From assembly GCF_900094805.1 (NCBI RefSeq), contig NZ_FMAT01000006.1, positions 114,008-178,007 of the forward strand: a stretch of 64,000 nt of DNA, read 5' to 3'. A program made the position numbers and the translations under genes. Below the pieces are notes generated by a model. The model was not told the origin of the DNA, made no database searches, and saw only the letters and a program-made list of their open reading frames with translations. Below, piece after piece: positions 44,342-52,526 of the stretch. The DNA is from Arthrobacter sp. NIO-1057. GTDB lineage: Bacteria > Actinomycetota > Actinomycetes > Actinomycetales > Micrococcaceae. Each line of letters begins with the position of its first letter. Within the stretch, counting starts at the first letter, position 1.

Positions 44342-44416
44342 GTGACTTTGGCTCGTTTGTACGAGGCAGCGCGTTCCCGGGAGCAGTCGATCTCATCTTT
44401 AGGCGTGGCAAGGTGA
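44342..44416 (+). CDS. Possible 24-residue ORF or gene remnant (low confidence)
   Basis: GTG 44342 follows a near-perfect AGGAGGG by three bases and encodes VTLARLYEAARSREQSISSL and four more residues before TGA. It looks like the amphipathic start of a regulator, so it may be a truncated gene, a short peptide or chance. It lies in the 296-base gap 44258-44553, divergent from the bacteriocin-like gene. Apart from this and the presumed promoter of that gene, I see nothing else there. Confidence 0.25.
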   Translation: MTLARLYEAARSREQSISSLGVAR

Positions 44417-44553
44417 CGATTTGGTTTTCGGCGCTGATCGACCCCGCGCAGGCCAAGGGAGAACCTAAATCCCATGCAATAGAACGTCGAATTATCTGCG
44501 TTGTATGAAAGGGTGCAGGGCGGAAATCGGCGATTCGAAGCAGGAGCTGGGCT

Positions 44554-45156
44554 CTACAATTGGTCAGTGAATTCCAGCAGTCGGGCAATGGCTGCTCGTG
44601 CGCCGAGCTCATCGTTATAACCTGAGCGCACTATCGCGGCGGATACCGCCTGCGGAGTGATGCCGAGGATCTCGGCCACAGCTTTCTGCTGGCCGCGCAC
44701 TCCCGGGGTGAGCAGGTCCACCACGGACCATTCGGCTTCGGTGCGGGTGCGGATCCACTGGCCGAGCATGCGCAGTAGGCCTTCTAGCTCGGCGTCCATC
44801 TCATCGGTGCCCGAGGATACGCAGATTGGTACCCGTTCTCCCCGATGGCTGGCAGCTTCAAGTGCGCCCAGTGCCCGGCGCGCAGCTTTGCCTTCAACCA
44901 GGTCCGCCTCGGTGGGCACCGGCTCATAAAGGCTGCCGATGCCCAGGCCGATATTGCAGAAGTTCAACCTCGTCACCCGCATGAGTGCATCTACTGCTGC
45001 GTCGGGATCCTTGGGTACGCCCAGCAATAATTGGCCGCTCAGAGCGGTGAACGGTGCATGCGTGTCCACCCGGGAGAGCTGATGCCACAATTGCTCGCTG
45101 GCGTCGGCAACATCGGTGACCGAGCGGGGCCGGGGGCTGAGCGCAACGACAAACAT
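44554..45156 (-). CDS. SatD-like protein with C-terminal DNA-binding helix
   Basis: A 200-residue protein. The N-terminal part is a beta-rich domain (MFVVALSPRPRSVTD, FCNIGLGIGSLYEPVP). The C-terminal half carries LRMLGQWIRTRTEAEWSVVD and LLTPGVRGQQKAVAEILGIT followed by PQAVSAAIVRSG, a helix-turn-helix-like segment seen in SatD-family proteins. The exact role is not established; it is probably a regulator. A perfect 12-base palindrome at 45169-45180 lies 12 bases upstream of the ATG and may be its operator. No ribosome-binding site is evident. Confidence 0.68.
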   Translation of the reverse strand: MFVVALSPRPRSVTDVADASEQLWHQLSRVDTHAPFTALSGQLLLGVPKDPDAAVDALMRVTRLNFCNIGLGIGSLYEPVPTEADLVEGKAARRALGALEAASHRGERVPICVSSGTDEMDAELEGLLRMLGQWIRTRTEAEWSVVDLLTPGVRGQQKAVAEILGITPQAVSAAIVRSGYNDELGARAAIARLLEFTDQL

Positions 45157-45168
45157 ATTTCCAGTATT

Positions 45169-45180
45169 GCCTGTACAGGC
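45169..45180. promoter_or_regulatory. 12-base palindrome upstream of the SatD-like gene
   Basis: GCCTGTACAGGC is a perfect palindrome in the promoter position of the minus-strand gene starting at 45156. Candidate operator. Confidence 0.5.
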
Positions 45181-45214
45181 GGGTTTGTCGCGAGTTCAGC
45201 GCGACACGTTGACC

Positions 45215-45850
45215 TTAGTGCTGTTGTGGCAAGCGCACGCTAGTGCGCGAAACGAAGAGCTGCGTGGCTGGTCCGATGAGTACCGCGTAAGCCACCGTGC
45301 CCAGGCCCACCGGGCCGCCGAGCAGCCAGCCGATGCCCAGCACCGAGAGTTCCAGCGCGGTGCGGATCAGCCGCAGCGACAGCCCGGTGCGCAGGTGCAG
45401 TCCGGTCATCAGCCCATCGCGCGGGCCGGGACCGAAGTGGCTTCCTATGTAGAGGGCGCCTCCCAAGCCGTTGATGAGGATTGCGACCACGAGGGTGAGG
45501 ATCTGCCAGCCAAGACCGTTGATTTCAGGCAGGAAGCGCAGGAAGAAATCGAGTGCAACACCGAGGTACAGCGTGTTGGCGATGGTGCCCAGGCCGGGCC
45601 ATTGGCGCAAGGGGATCCAGGCGAGCAGGACCAGTGCGCCTACCAGGATGATGATGGTGCCCAGTGACAGCGGCACATGGTTGGCGATGCCCAGATGCAA
45701 CACGTCCCACGGATCCACCCCCAACTGCGCTCGAATGATCATAGCCATCGCTAATGCGTAGAGAGACAAGCCAACGAAGAGATTGAAGAAACGCAAAGGC
45801 AACCGCCCGCTGGCGAGCTGTTGGCGCGGAGTCAGGTTAGTGATGGTCAT
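45215..45850 (-). CDS. YczE/YitT-type membrane protein
   Basis: A 211-residue membrane protein (from MTITNLTPRQQLASGRLPLR) with five or six helices. It includes the family segments IIRAQLGVDPWDVLHLGIA (about 39-57) and GALYIGSHFGPGPRDGLMTG (about 128-147). The pairing with a divergent MocR-type regulator is a classic genomic arrangement for YczE; the transported substrate is unknown. ATG 45862 (MILF) and a frame to 45964 exist upstream, but the latter overlaps the MocR gene, so 45850 is preferred. A shared inverted repeat lies in the gap. Confidence 0.85.
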   Translation of the reverse strand: MTITNLTPRQQLASGRLPLRFFNLFVGLSLYALAMAMIIRAQLGVDPWDVLHLGIANHVPLSLGTIIILVGALVLLAWIPLRQWPGLGTIANTLYLGVALDFFLRFLPEINGLGWQILTLVVAILINGLGGALYIGSHFGPGPRDGLMTGLHLRTGLSLRLIRTALELSVLGIGWLLGGPVGLGTVAYAVLIGPATQLFVSRTSVRLPQQH

Positions 45851-45867
45851 GAATAAAATCATCCGGT

Positions 45868-45896
45868 AAATTGGCCATGTAAAAAATAGCCAATTT
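45868..45896. promoter_or_regulatory. Inverted repeat in the YczE/MocR divergent gap
   Basis: AAATTGGC (45868-45875) and GCCAATTT (45889-45896) are exact complements with a 13-base A+T-rich spacer. Probable MocR operator controlling yczE and its own gene. Confidence 0.7.
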
Positions 45897-45911
45897 TGAA
45901 GAGGTGGACTT

Positions 45912-47312
45912 ATGGGCCGTGTCACAGCCACTGCGCTCGCCGGAATGCTCGGGACAGCCGACACGTCCCAACCTGCCTACCGCTGGCTTTTTGAAACCCT
46001 GCGCTCACTCATTGCCAATGGCCGGATCCTGCATGGGTCGGTGCTGCCCAGCGAACGCGAAGTCGTGGCCCGACTGGGCTTGAGTCGTACCACCATCTCG
46101 CGCGCCTACGCGGAACTTCGCGATAGCGGTTATGCCAGCTCCCGCCAAGGCTCGGGAACCGTTGCCCAGATTCCCGGAGGACCGGTTGCCGGGGGAGCAG
46201 AGCCACTTCCGCTCGGCGGATTCGGTCCACTGCCAGGAAGCACTGCGATTGATCTGACCTGCGCGGCGCCGAACGCTCCGACCGGAATGCTCGAAGAGTT
46301 TCAATTGGCTCTCGACCAACTGCCTCGCTACGCCGCCACAATGGGCTATTACCCGTTGGGCCTGGACCCGCTGAGGCAGGCGCTGGCCGATTACTACACC
46401 CGTAAGGGTCTACCTACTGGAGCGGATCAGATCATTGTCACTTCCGGGGCTCTGTCCTCGGTGGCAGCGGCAGGTCGCGCGGTCATGGCCCGAGGGCAAA
46501 GCGTGCTGGCTGAATCCCCGACTTACCCCAACTCTTTGCTCGCGCTCAAAGCCCACGGCGCTCGCACCGCCGCGGTGCCTATCGGTCCGGACGGGTCCGA
46601 CATGGAACAGATTGCTTCAGCCTTGCGCACGGTCTCCCCAACCGTGATGCTGTGCTTGCCCGACTTCCACAACCCGGTAGGAACCTTGCTGGACGACGGG
46701 GGCAGGGAACGATGGGCGGCAGAGTTGGACCGAGCAGGAACCCTCGGCATTATCGATGAAACATGCGCCGAACTATGGCTTGATACAGAGCCGGACGTTG
46801 TGCCGATGGCTGCCTTTTCCAAGAACCTGATCACCGTGGGTAGCGCCAGCAAATCGCACTGGGGCGGATTGCGACTTGGCTGGATCCGAACACCGAGGCA
46901 TCTTTCAGGTGCCATGGCTCGCTCCCGCATGAGCATGGATCTCGGGGCACCGGTGCTGGAGCAGTTGGTGCTGGCCAATCTGCTGAATGCAGGAACTAGT
47001 CTTGCCCAAAGCGCCCGGGAAGGTTTGCAGGGCAACCGGGATTGGATGATCGCTGAGCTGCAGCGGTTGTTGCCTCAGTGGAAGCCCAATAAGCCTGCAG
47101 GTGGCCTGAGCCTGTGGTGCCAACTTCCACAGCCTCGTTCCAGTGCGCTGGCACGCCAACTCAAATCAGTGTTGCTTGCGCCGGGCTCCACTTTCGCCGT
47201 GGAAGGCCACGGCTTGGAGCACTATCTGCGTTTGCCTTTTTCTCAGGAAAGAACTGACTTGGAGCGGGCGCTTCCGGCTATTGCTGAAGCGTGGCACAAG
47301 GTGGCTGCGTGA
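45912..47312 (+). CDS. MocR-type regulator (GntR helix-turn-helix plus aminotransferase-like domain)
   Basis: A 466-residue regulator. The winged helix at about 20-90 reads LIANGRILHGSVLPSEREVV and ARLGLSRTTISRAYAELRDS. A linker is followed by a fold-type I PLP domain (about 115-460) with CLPDFHNPVG (about 251), IDETCAEL (about 281) and the PLP-lysine motif VGSASKSHWGGLRLGWI (about 310-326). The cofactor lysine is therefore present, so PLP or an amino compound may be the signal. GAGGTGG precedes the ATG. It is divergent from the YczE gene, which it probably controls. Confidence 0.92.
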   Translation: MGRVTATALAGMLGTADTSQPAYRWLFETLRSLIANGRILHGSVLPSEREVVARLGLSRTTISRAYAELRDSGYASSRQGSGTVAQIPGGPVAGGAEPLPLGGFGPLPGSTAIDLTCAAPNAPTGMLEEFQLALDQLPRYAATMGYYPLGLDPLRQALADYYTRKGLPTGADQIIVTSGALSSVAAAGRAVMARGQSVLAESPTYPNSLLALKAHGARTAAVPIGPDGSDMEQIASALRTVSPTVMLCLPDFHNPVGTLLDDGGRERWAAELDRAGTLGIIDETCAELWLDTEPDVVPMAAFSKNLITVGSASKSHWGGLRLGWIRTPRHLSGAMARSRMSMDLGAPVLEQLVLANLLNAGTSLAQSAREGLQGNRDWMIAELQRLLPQWKPNKPAGGLSLWCQLPQPRSSALARQLKSVLLAPGSTFAVEGHGLEHYLRLPFSQERTDLERALPAIAEAWHKVAA

Positions 47313-47319
47313 GAACAGA

Positions 47320-47433
47320 CTAATCCAACCAGGTGGCCAGCACTCCAGAGGTAATGAGGGTGAAGGCGCTAACAAACAAGACACCGATGATGACTGAGAA
47401 TATTGTGAGCCAGCGAGTTTCAGGTTTATTCAT
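47320..47433 (-). CDS. 37-residue single-helix membrane peptide
   Basis: An ATG at 47433 overlaps the stop of the 72-residue membrane protein gene (ATGA). It encodes a 37-residue product: a short polar head MNKPETRW and one transmembrane helix (LTIFSVIIGVLFVSAFTLIT), ending ATWLD. Translational coupling and the clean hydrophobic profile argue for a real small gene rather than noise. No family is recognised; it may be a small subunit or regulator of the neighbouring membrane protein. Confidence 0.6.
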   Translation of the reverse strand: MNKPETRWLTIFSVIIGVLFVSAFTLITSGVLATWLD

Positions 47434-47648
47434 TCCTCAGACCTGGTCTTGCGATGGGTGAGATTCTGAATTGCCTGACTGGCTGCGTAGCAAACGCCAA
47501 GCCCCGGAATACATAAGGACGCCACCAGCACGATCAGCATGTGCGCCGAACGACACTGGGCATAGCGCCAGCCCACGTAGATGGCCCCAGCGGCCCAAAG
47601 AAGCAGAACGGATACCTCAAAGGCGTCTAGAGCAAGAGCGTTGTCCAT
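47430..47648 (-). CDS. Small membrane protein, 72 residues
   Basis: Two hydrophobic helices (about 8-28, FEVSVLLLWAAGAIYVGWRY, and 35-58, AHMLIVLVASLCIPGLGVCY) and a basic C-terminal tail (HRKTRSEE). The layout recalls PLD-nuclease-N-terminal-like small membrane proteins, but the assignment is weak. It is preceded by TAGACT six bases before the ATG, where the TAG is also the stop codon of pcp, so it probably has its own leaderless promoter. It is coupled to the 37-residue peptide gene downstream. Confidence 0.65.
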   Translation of the reverse strand: MDNALALDAFEVSVLLLWAAGAIYVGWRYAQCRSAHMLIVLVASLCIPGLGVCYAASQAIQNLTHRKTRSEE

Positions 47649-47654
47649 GTCAGT

Positions 47655-47660
47655 AGTCTA
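47655..47660 (-). promoter_or_regulatory. -10 box overlapping the pcp stop codon
   Basis: TAGACT on the minus strand, six bases before the ATG at 47648. Its first three bases are the pcp stop codon. Confidence 0.5.
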
Positions 47661-48296
47661 TTTTGTTTGGTCAGAAAGGGACTCGAGGACTACGGTTAGT
47701 GCTTCGACAAGCTCGGGGAAAGTGTATCCAGTCCGAGACTGCACCCTAAGTGCAGCGTCACCCCTATCTGTCTCGGCACCCACCGTGGCCTTCTGACCGG
47801 CAGGTCGAAGGGCAGGAACATGGATGAACAGTGCAGGTACTTGCTGCCCATAGGCGAGGTAGGCGATGTGGTTGCAAACAAACCTGCCCGCATCCTCGGA
47901 CAAGTAGGCGCCGTGACCCGCCTGATGCAAAGCTTTCAGGATCATTTCTGGATCCAAGGTCGCCCGGCGGCAGGTTTCGCCGCCATGAACAATGGGTTGT
48001 TTTACCGGCTGCGCGCCATCATTATCCGGGATGCGGGCATCATCTTCATTGATGCCTTGGACCTCAAGACTGATTTCCGCCCGGCCGCCCGCCTCGCCTA
48101 CGCAGATCAACGCATCCGATTGATGCTCCTGCAACAAAGCATCTAGAACTTCACCCGAGCGCTGGAAGGACACCGGCAAGATCACCATGGTGACTTGATG
48201 GTCATTAATGTGTTCGGGAAGCAGTCGCACGGTCTCGCCGCTCGCGTTGAACTGGTCGTTGCCGAAAGGTTCGAAGCCGGTCACCAAAAGATGCAT
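47658..48296 (-). CDS. pcp: Pyrrolidone-carboxylate peptidase
   Basis: A 212-residue C15 cysteine peptidase removing N-terminal pyroglutamate from peptides. Signatures are VTGFEPFGNDQFNASGE (about 5-21), VGEAGGRAEISLE (about 81-93, catalytic Glu) and DAGRFVCNHIAYLAYGQ (about 137-153, catalytic Cys). A downstream His in LFIHVPAL completes the triad. A CATAAT box lies six bases before the ATG, suggesting leaderless expression here too. Confidence 0.94.
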   Translation of the reverse strand: MHLLVTGFEPFGNDQFNASGETVRLLPEHINDHQVTMVILPVSFQRSGEVLDALLQEHQSDALICVGEAGGRAEISLEVQGINEDDARIPDNDGAQPVKQPIVHGGETCRRATLDPEMILKALHQAGHGAYLSEDAGRFVCNHIAYLAYGQQVPALFIHVPALRPAGQKATVGAETDRGDAALRVQSRTGYTFPELVEALTVVLESLSDQTK

Positions 48297-48302
48297 GAGC
48301 CC

Positions 48303-48308
48303 ATTATG
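48303..48308 (-). promoter_or_regulatory. -10 box of leaderless pcp
   Basis: CATAAT on the minus strand, exactly six bases before the pcp ATG at 48296. No ribosome-binding site is present. Confidence 0.5.
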
Positions 48309-48379
48309 TCCCTAAACTGTCGGTGTCTGTTGATAGAGATTGAGCGTTGGTCCAACTGAAAGCCACTGGATAGGTGCTC

Positions 48380-49588
48380 ATGGTTATCGCGGTTTTAATC
48401 CTCGTCATACTAAATATTCTCGCAACGGCATGTATTGCTCTGCTGCTGATTCGACGCACTCAAGGCACAGATGACGGTCAAATTCGCGAGTCGGTGCGCT
48501 CTGCCAACTCCGAGCTTCGCCAAGAGCTAGGTACTCAGCGCAACGAGCTTCGTCAAGGCATGGGCGAGGTGCGTTCGGAGATTGACGCGAACCTGCGTGC
48601 CATGAGTGAATCCAACGCCAACCGGCACATCCAGATCCAGCACCTGCTTCAACAAGAAATGGAGAAGCTGCGCACCGGCAACGAAGCCAAGTTGGAAAAG
48701 ATGCGCGAGACCGTGGACGAAAAGTTGCAAGGCACCTTGGAGAAGCGCTTGGGCGAATCTTTCGAACTGGTCAGCAAACGACTGGAAATGGTCCAGCAGG
48801 GATTGGGCGAAATGCAATCGCTGGCTCAGGATGTTGGCGGTCTCAAGCGGGTACTCACCAATGTGAAAAGCCGCGGTTCTTGGGGAGAAGTACAACTCTC
48901 ACGCCAGCTCGAAGATATCCTCACTGCAGATCAGTACGAACAAAACGTCGAGGTAGTGCCCGGAAGCCGGGCAGTAGTGGAGTTCGCAGTGATCCTCCCG
49001 GGCCGAGAAGCTGGCACCATCTATCTGCCTATCGACTCCAAGCTGCCCCAAGAAGACTACGAGCGACTGCTTGATGCCCAAGAATCTGGAGAAAAATCGG
49101 CCATCGACGCCGCGGCCAAGGCCCTGGATCGGGCGATTATCGAACAGGCCAAACTGATCTCCAGCAAGTACATTGCCCCGCCCTACAGCACCGACTTCGC
49201 GATCATGTACCTGCCCACCGAAGGTCTCTTCGCCGAAGTTGTCCGCAGCCCTGGCCTAGCCAGCAAACTGCAAACAGAACACCGAGTGCTTGTCACCGGT
49301 CCAACAACTCTGATGAGTCTGCTCAACTCACTGCAGATGGGCTTCCGCACCTTAGCAATTGAAAAACGCAGCAGCGAAGTGTGGCAGGTACTCTCCGCGG
49401 CCAAGGAAGAATTCCGCAAATACGGGGACGTCTGGGACAAGCTGGGCAAGCAATTGGCTACCGCGCAGAACACGGTTCGAGAAGCCGGAACGCGCACTCG
49501 TGCCGTGGAACGCAAACTTAAGGATGTTCAGACCTTGGAAGTCACGGCACAAGAAGATGTTCTTTCTGGATTGTTGCCTGAGGCCTAG
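48380..49588 (+). CDS. rmuC: DNA recombination protein RmuC
   Basis: A 402-residue protein. An N-terminal membrane helix (about 1-23) is followed by a long coiled coil (about 35-160, dense in Glu/Arg/Gln/Leu). The RmuC domain then follows, with GSWGEVQLSRQLEDILTADQ (about 173), YLPIDSKLPQEDYERLLDA (about 213), AIMYLPTEGLFAEVV (about 274) and LLNSLQMGFRTLAIEKRSSE (about 314). It limits sequence inversions in E. coli and is nuclease-fold-like. ATG 48380 is chosen; GTG 48374 two codons upstream is an alternative. A terminator follows. Confidence 0.93.
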   Translation: MVIAVLILVILNILATACIALLLIRRTQGTDDGQIRESVRSANSELRQELGTQRNELRQGMGEVRSEIDANLRAMSESNANRHIQIQHLLQQEMEKLRTGNEAKLEKMRETVDEKLQGTLEKRLGESFELVSKRLEMVQQGLGEMQSLAQDVGGLKRVLTNVKSRGSWGEVQLSRQLEDILTADQYEQNVEVVPGSRAVVEFAVILPGREAGTIYLPIDSKLPQEDYERLLDAQESGEKSAIDAAAKALDRAIIEQAKLISSKYIAPPYSTDFAIMYLPTEGLFAEVVRSPGLASKLQTEHRVLVTGPTTLMSLLNSLQMGFRTLAIEKRSSEVWQVLSAAKEEFRKYGDVWDKLGKQLATAQNTVREAGTRTRAVERKLKDVQTLEVTAQEDVLSGLLPEA

Positions 49589-49596
49589 GAACAAAA

Positions 49597-49629
49597 TTGG
49601 CGGCGACCCCGATAGGGTCACCGCCAATG
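49597..49629. terminator. Hairpin between convergent rmuC and ppa
   Basis: Outer stem ATTGGCGG / CCGCCAAT, inner stem GACCC / GGGTC, with a CGATA loop. A-rich on the left, so it can serve ppa on the minus strand as well. Confidence 0.8.
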
Positions 49630-49646
49630 TAGATTGGGCCTAAAGA

Positions 49647-50126
49647 TTAGGCCTTGAAGCGCTCGATGGAGCGAGCCAGCTCAGCTTCAGCAGCTTCGCG
49701 GCCTTCCCAGCCTTCAGCCTTAACCCACTTGCCTGGTTCCAGGTCCTTGTAGCGGGTGAAGAAGTGCTCGATCTCCTTGATCAACCATTCGTCGATGTCT
49801 TCAAGTTCCTTGATGTGATCAAAGCGCTTGTCGGCAGGAACGCACAGCAGCTTGGCATCTCCACCGCCATCGTCGGTCATGTTGAAGACGCCAATTGGGC
49901 GGGCTTCCACAACAACACCTGGGATCAGGTCAACACCTGGGATGTAAACCATGGCGTCCAATGGATCGCCATCTTCGCCCAGAGTATCGTCGAAGTAGCC
50001 GTAGTGGGTTGGGTACTGCATCGAGGTGAACAGCACGCGATCCAAACGCAGGCGGTGGGTCTCGTGGTCGATCTCGTACTTGACGCGTGATCCGGTTGGG
50101 ATCTCGATGGTCACGTCATGGCTCAT
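49647..50126 (-). CDS. ppa: Inorganic pyrophosphatase
   Basis: A 159-residue family I pyrophosphatase hydrolysing PPi to phosphate. Active-site residues appear in [11 protein letters not shown] (Lys/Glu), [19 protein letters not shown] (the DGDPLD metal motif, about 47-65) and [21 protein letters not shown] 50126 is chosen because TTAGGAG lies ten bases upstream. The in-frame GTG at 50135 is too close to that site. It is short like other actinobacterial enzymes. Confidence 0.96.
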   Translation of the reverse strand: MSHDVTIEIPTGSRVKYEIDHETHRLRLDRVLFTSMQYPTHYGYFDDTLGEDGDPLDAMVYIPGVDLIPGVVVEARPIGVFNMTDDGGGDAKLLCVPADKRFDHIKELEDIDEWLIKEIEHFFTRYKDLEPGKWVKAEGWEGREAAEAELARSIERFKA

Positions 50127-50223
50127 GAAAAGCACGCTCCTAAACTAGTCTTAGGGTTATCCGAATATAAGGGTATCGCCCCGAAGGCCCCCTTCGATAA
50201 AACTTCGAGAGGAATGTAACCAT

Positions 50224-51588
50224 ATGAACACTGCCGCCCGACGCGCGCTTACGCTGGGGGTGGCCGTGCTAGGCGTGGTTGCAGTCATTCTGGCCATGGT
50301 CCTGGCCCCACGGTTCTTCACCGGTGAACCCGAAGCTTTCTACACCCCGGCCAGCGCGCAGCTGGCCGAAAAAGACGCGGTCACCGTGGCAGACCTCAAT
50401 CCAGACGCCCCGATTCCCGATGCTGCGACACTCTCTGCGCAACTTGATGCAATTCTGGCCGACACCTCGGACGGCACCAGCTTTAACGCGCAAGTTGTTG
50501 ACGTTGCCAGCGACACGGTCCTGTACGACCGCAATGCCGGCACCAACGGCACCCCGGCCTCCAGCCTGAAGGTCGTGACCGCACTGGCTGCCCTAGACAC
50601 CTTGGGCGGAGACAGTCAGCTGTCCACATCGGTCTTACTTGATGGAAATACCCTGATTTTGCATGGTGGGGGAGACGTCCTGCTGGGCGACGGAAAATCA
50701 GACCCCACACACCCCAAGGGGTACGCCGGATTGGCCACCCTCGCCGAACAAACCGCCAAAGAACTCAAAACCCGTGGCATCAGCGAAGTGACGCTATGGC
50801 TGGATGATTCGCTCTTTGGTGACGCCCACAATAACTCCGCATGGGATAAGTCGCTGTTCACGTCCAACAACATCGGCGAGGTCTACCCAATCGCGCACTA
50901 CGCCGGACGGGCCGGGGAAAGCACCAACGCTGCCTACCAATCCGATGCCGCCGAACAAGTACGCAAGGTCTTTTCAAAAGAACTCAGTGCCTCGGTGAAG
51001 GTTAGCGAAGGCGGACGCGGATCCTATGACGGTGGCGAGAAGCTCACCGAGGTCAAATCCGCACCTCTACGGCAGATCATCAAGCACATGCTGTTGGTCT
51101 CCGATAATTACATCGCCGAAACCATGGGACGACTCGTGGCCATCAAACGCGGTGTAGCCCCCGAGCAGGCAGGGGCCGCCGTAGCAGCGGTCGCCGGAGA
51201 GCACGGGGCAGAAGGCGTGCAACTGGTCGATACCAGCGGATTGGCCGCACAGAACAAAATTTCTCCCGCAGCCCTGACCACTGTGCTGCGTGCGGCGGCT
51301 ACCAGCAACAAGCCGGAACTGCGCGAACTGGTGTACTCCTTGCCGGTGGCGGGCTACAACGGGACACTCATGAAGCGCTTAGGTCAACAGTCCACACTGG
51401 GATTGGTGCGTGCCAAAACCGGCTCGTTGACCGGAGTCGCCACACTGACCGGAATGACCATTACCCAAGATGGGCGTTTGCTTGCCTTCTCAATTTTTGC
51501 CCACCAGCCGGGTGGAACACTCGCACCGCACAAGCCGATTATCGACTCAGCAGTGACCGCCATCCGCGGTTGCGGCTGCCAGAGCTAA
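50224..51588 (+). CDS. dacB: D-alanyl-D-alanine carboxypeptidase/endopeptidase (PBP4 type)
   Basis: A 454-residue exported penicillin-binding protein of class C. An N-terminal signal or anchor helix (about 8-27) precedes the domain. Active-site motifs are SSLK (Ser113-Lys116), SDN in LLVSDNYIAETMG (about 295) and KTG (398-400). A large insertion between the first two motifs is typical of S13 peptidases. It trims or opens peptidoglycan cross-links outside the membrane. GAGAGGAA precedes the ATG. It is the first gene of a same-strand run leading to tilS and hpt. Confidence 0.94.
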   Translation: MNTAARRALTLGVAVLGVVAVILAMVLAPRFFTGEPEAFYTPASAQLAEKDAVTVADLNPDAPIPDAATLSAQLDAILADTSDGTSFNAQVVDVASDTVLYDRNAGTNGTPASSLKVVTALAALDTLGGDSQLSTSVLLDGNTLILHGGGDVLLGDGKSDPTHPKGYAGLATLAEQTAKELKTRGISEVTLWLDDSLFGDAHNNSAWDKSLFTSNNIGEVYPIAHYAGRAGESTNAAYQSDAAEQVRKVFSKELSASVKVSEGGRGSYDGGEKLTEVKSAPLRQIIKHMLLVSDNYIAETMGRLVAIKRGVAPEQAGAAVAAVAGEHGAEGVQLVDTSGLAAQNKISPAALTTVLRAAATSNKPELRELVYSLPVAGYNGTLMKRLGQQSTLGLVRAKTGSLTGVATLTGMTITQDGRLLAFSIFAHQPGGTLAPHKPIIDSAVTAIRGCGCQS

Positions 51589-51605
51589 AGGATCAGGAGC
51601 AGCAC

Positions 51606-52526
51606 ATGAACAAGGTTGTTGATTGGAAATTAGCGGTCAATGCGGCCAAAACACTGATGCCTGCCGGACCAAAAATCGTCAAAAACGATGCTGCCCGCAT
51701 TGTTGAAGAGCTGCGTATTGCCGCCGGTGAAGGACTGACAGAGGCCGAAAGAATCTCTAAACTCACCTCCACGGCCCCCTCACAAACCCTGGTGGTGGAC
51801 CGGGCTGGTTGGGCTAAGGCCGTCAGCCAAAACTTTGAAGCGATGCTCCCGGCAGACGTTAACGTGCCCGCCCTGGTTCCGGCCGTGACCGGAGTCGAAC
51901 TCGGAGCGGTGCTATCAGTGCTCGGAACCCGAGTGCTAGGACAATTTGATCCCTTTGTCGGCCCACGTCTGCTACTGAACGCCCCGACCATCACCCAGAT
52001 CCGTGGCGAACTCAACCTCAATGCCAGAGATTTTTATCTGTGGATTGCCACCCATGAACAGACCCACCGCCTGCAGTTTGAATATGCGCCGTGGATTCCT
52101 GAAGTCATGAAGTCCACCATCGCCGAAGCCTTCGGACCACTGGACAATGAAGGTTCCATGAACCGGCTCGGTGAACGCCTGAATTCCATGAAATCCGAGG
52201 TCAGCGAGTTGACCAGCATCATGTCGGTGCTGGAAGGTCACGCCATGGTGGTCATGAATGACGTCACTACCATTGGAAGCATCAAGACTATTCGCCGTCG
52301 CTTCGAAGCCCGCGGCGAAAACCGTTCCGCGTTGGCCACCTTGCTAGGAAAGCTCTTAGGCCTAGATGCCAAGGCCCTGCAGTACAAGCGCGGAGCCAAG
52401 TTTGTGCGCCACGTGGTTAATGACATCGGGTATGAAGGATTTAATCAGGTCTTCAGTTCCCGAGAACTATTTCCTACCGGCGAGGAACTCGATCACCCTG
52501 AACGCTGGCTGGCCCGCACCCAATGA
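51606..52526 (+). CDS. Zinc-dependent metalloprotease-like DUF2342 protein
   Basis: A 306-residue actinobacterial protein of the DUF2342 group (sometimes labelled coenzyme F420 biosynthesis-associated). The zinc-type motif HEQTH is at 150-154 within IATHEQTHRLQFEYAPWI, with a downstream SVLEGHAMVVMND segment (about 217) that supplies Glu/His ligands. AGGAG decides the ATG at 51606 over an earlier in-frame start. Between dacB and tilS it has a conserved actinobacterial position; no F420 genes are nearby, so that label is not supported here. The stop overlaps tilS (ATGA). Confidence 0.85.
   Translation: MNKVVDWKLAVNAAKTLMPAGPKIVKNDAARIVEELRIAAGEGLTEAERISKLTSTAPSQTLVVDRAGWAKAVSQNFEAMLPADVNVPALVPAVTGVELGAVLSVLGTRVLGQFDPFVGPRLLLNAPTITQIRGELNLNARDFYLWIATHEQTHRLQFEYAPWIPEVMKSTIAEAFGPLDNEGSMNRLGERLNSMKSEVSELTSIMSVLEGHAMVVMNDVTTIGSIKTIRRRFEARGENRSALATLLGKLLGLDAKALQYKRGAKFVRHVVNDIGYEGFNQVFSSRELFPTGEELDHPERWLARTQ

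Noticed and set aside
44239..44508. 89-codon plus-strand frame beside the bacteriocin-like gene
   Set aside because: It overlaps the start of that gene, has mixed composition with no domain or ribosome-binding site, and is probably chance.
51606..52526. Coenzyme F420 biosynthesis protein
   Set aside because: That label is inherited from distant neighbourhoods. No F420 gene is in the window, and the HEQTH motif points to a metalloprotease-like fold.
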